A stretch of 5,491 nt of DNA from Porticoccaceae bacterium UBA4026. Its GTDB lineage: Bacteria; Pseudomonadota; Gammaproteobacteria; Pseudomonadales; Porticoccaceae. The translations under genes were made by a program, and so were the position numbers. The stretch is from positions 53,748-59,238 of the forward strand of contig DGAQ01000060.1 in assembly GCA_002382445.1 (NCBI GenBank), written 5' to 3'. The stretch's first letter is position 1. The number at the start of each line of letters is the position of its first letter. Below the pieces are notes generated by a model. That model did not search any database. It was given only the letters and a program-made list of their open reading frames with translations, and had not been told where the DNA came from. Of this stretch, positions 5,472 to 5,491 are shown in pieces.

Positions 5472-5491
5472 TGGCGGTGAGAGAGTACCTC
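5472..5491 (-). tRNA. 3' end of a tRNA-Ser-like gene (partial, cut by window edge) or an attachment-site copy of it
   Basis: Read on the minus strand, the last 14 bases are CTCTCTCACCGCCA. This matches the 3' acceptor strand, discriminator G and CCA of gammaproteobacterial tRNA-Ser genes with a GGTGAG acceptor. A terminator follows immediately. The next bases inward, GAGGTACTC, could be the end of a T-loop plus the 3' T-stem, but that puts T where the nearly invariant C61 should be. So either the tRNA is unusual, or the match stops at the acceptor end and this is the 3'-end duplication left by a tRNA-targeted integration. The window ends here and cannot decide. Confidence 0.45.

Overview
The window looks like an AT-rich accessory stretch of a free-living, probably marine, gammaproteobacterium. 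This rests on general character only: about 40% GC by eye, a Tat-exported flavoprotein, a lipoprotein with a typical lipobox, a prokaryotic b561 cytochrome and ordinary AGGAG-type ribosome sites. No taxonomic marker gene is present. Genes are short, mostly single, in mixed orientation and separated by long non-coding gaps, as is common in a variable region rather than in a core operon.

Layout. At 1-635 (minus) lies the N-terminal part of a Tat-exported FAD-dependent oxidoreductase resembling spermidine dehydrogenase (SpdH). At 974-1447 (minus) is a small outer-membrane-type lipoprotein with an NTF2/SnoaL-like body. It has a good sigma-70 promoter and a perfect 9-bp inverted repeat over it. 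At 1944-2825 (plus) is a cytochrome b561 with an extra three-helix N-terminal membrane module, a Ser-Lys repeat linker encoded by a hexanucleotide repeat, and an aberrant C-terminus that lacks the expected fourth haem histidine. At 2842-3063 (minus) is a possible small Cys-containing protein. At 3133-4359 (minus) is a two-gene operon: a secreted six-cysteine protein of unknown family, then a 73-residue two-helix membrane protein whose ribosome site overlaps the stop codon of the first gene. A perfect 30-bp palindrome sits inside the secreted-protein gene. At 4891-5346 (plus) is a secreted HNH nuclease interrupted by one in-frame TGA. The right edge (5433-5491, minus) shows an intrinsic terminator next to what looks like the 3' end of a tRNA-Ser gene, or an attachment-site copy of one.

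Function. Several products would act in or on the cell envelope (Tat flavoprotein, lipoprotein, b561, the secreted/membrane pair, the exported nuclease). Apart from the two-gene operon I see no evidence that they work together. I do not recognise a complete new system. The best candidates for novelty are the secreted six-Cys protein with its small membrane partner and embedded palindrome, and the rearranged b561.
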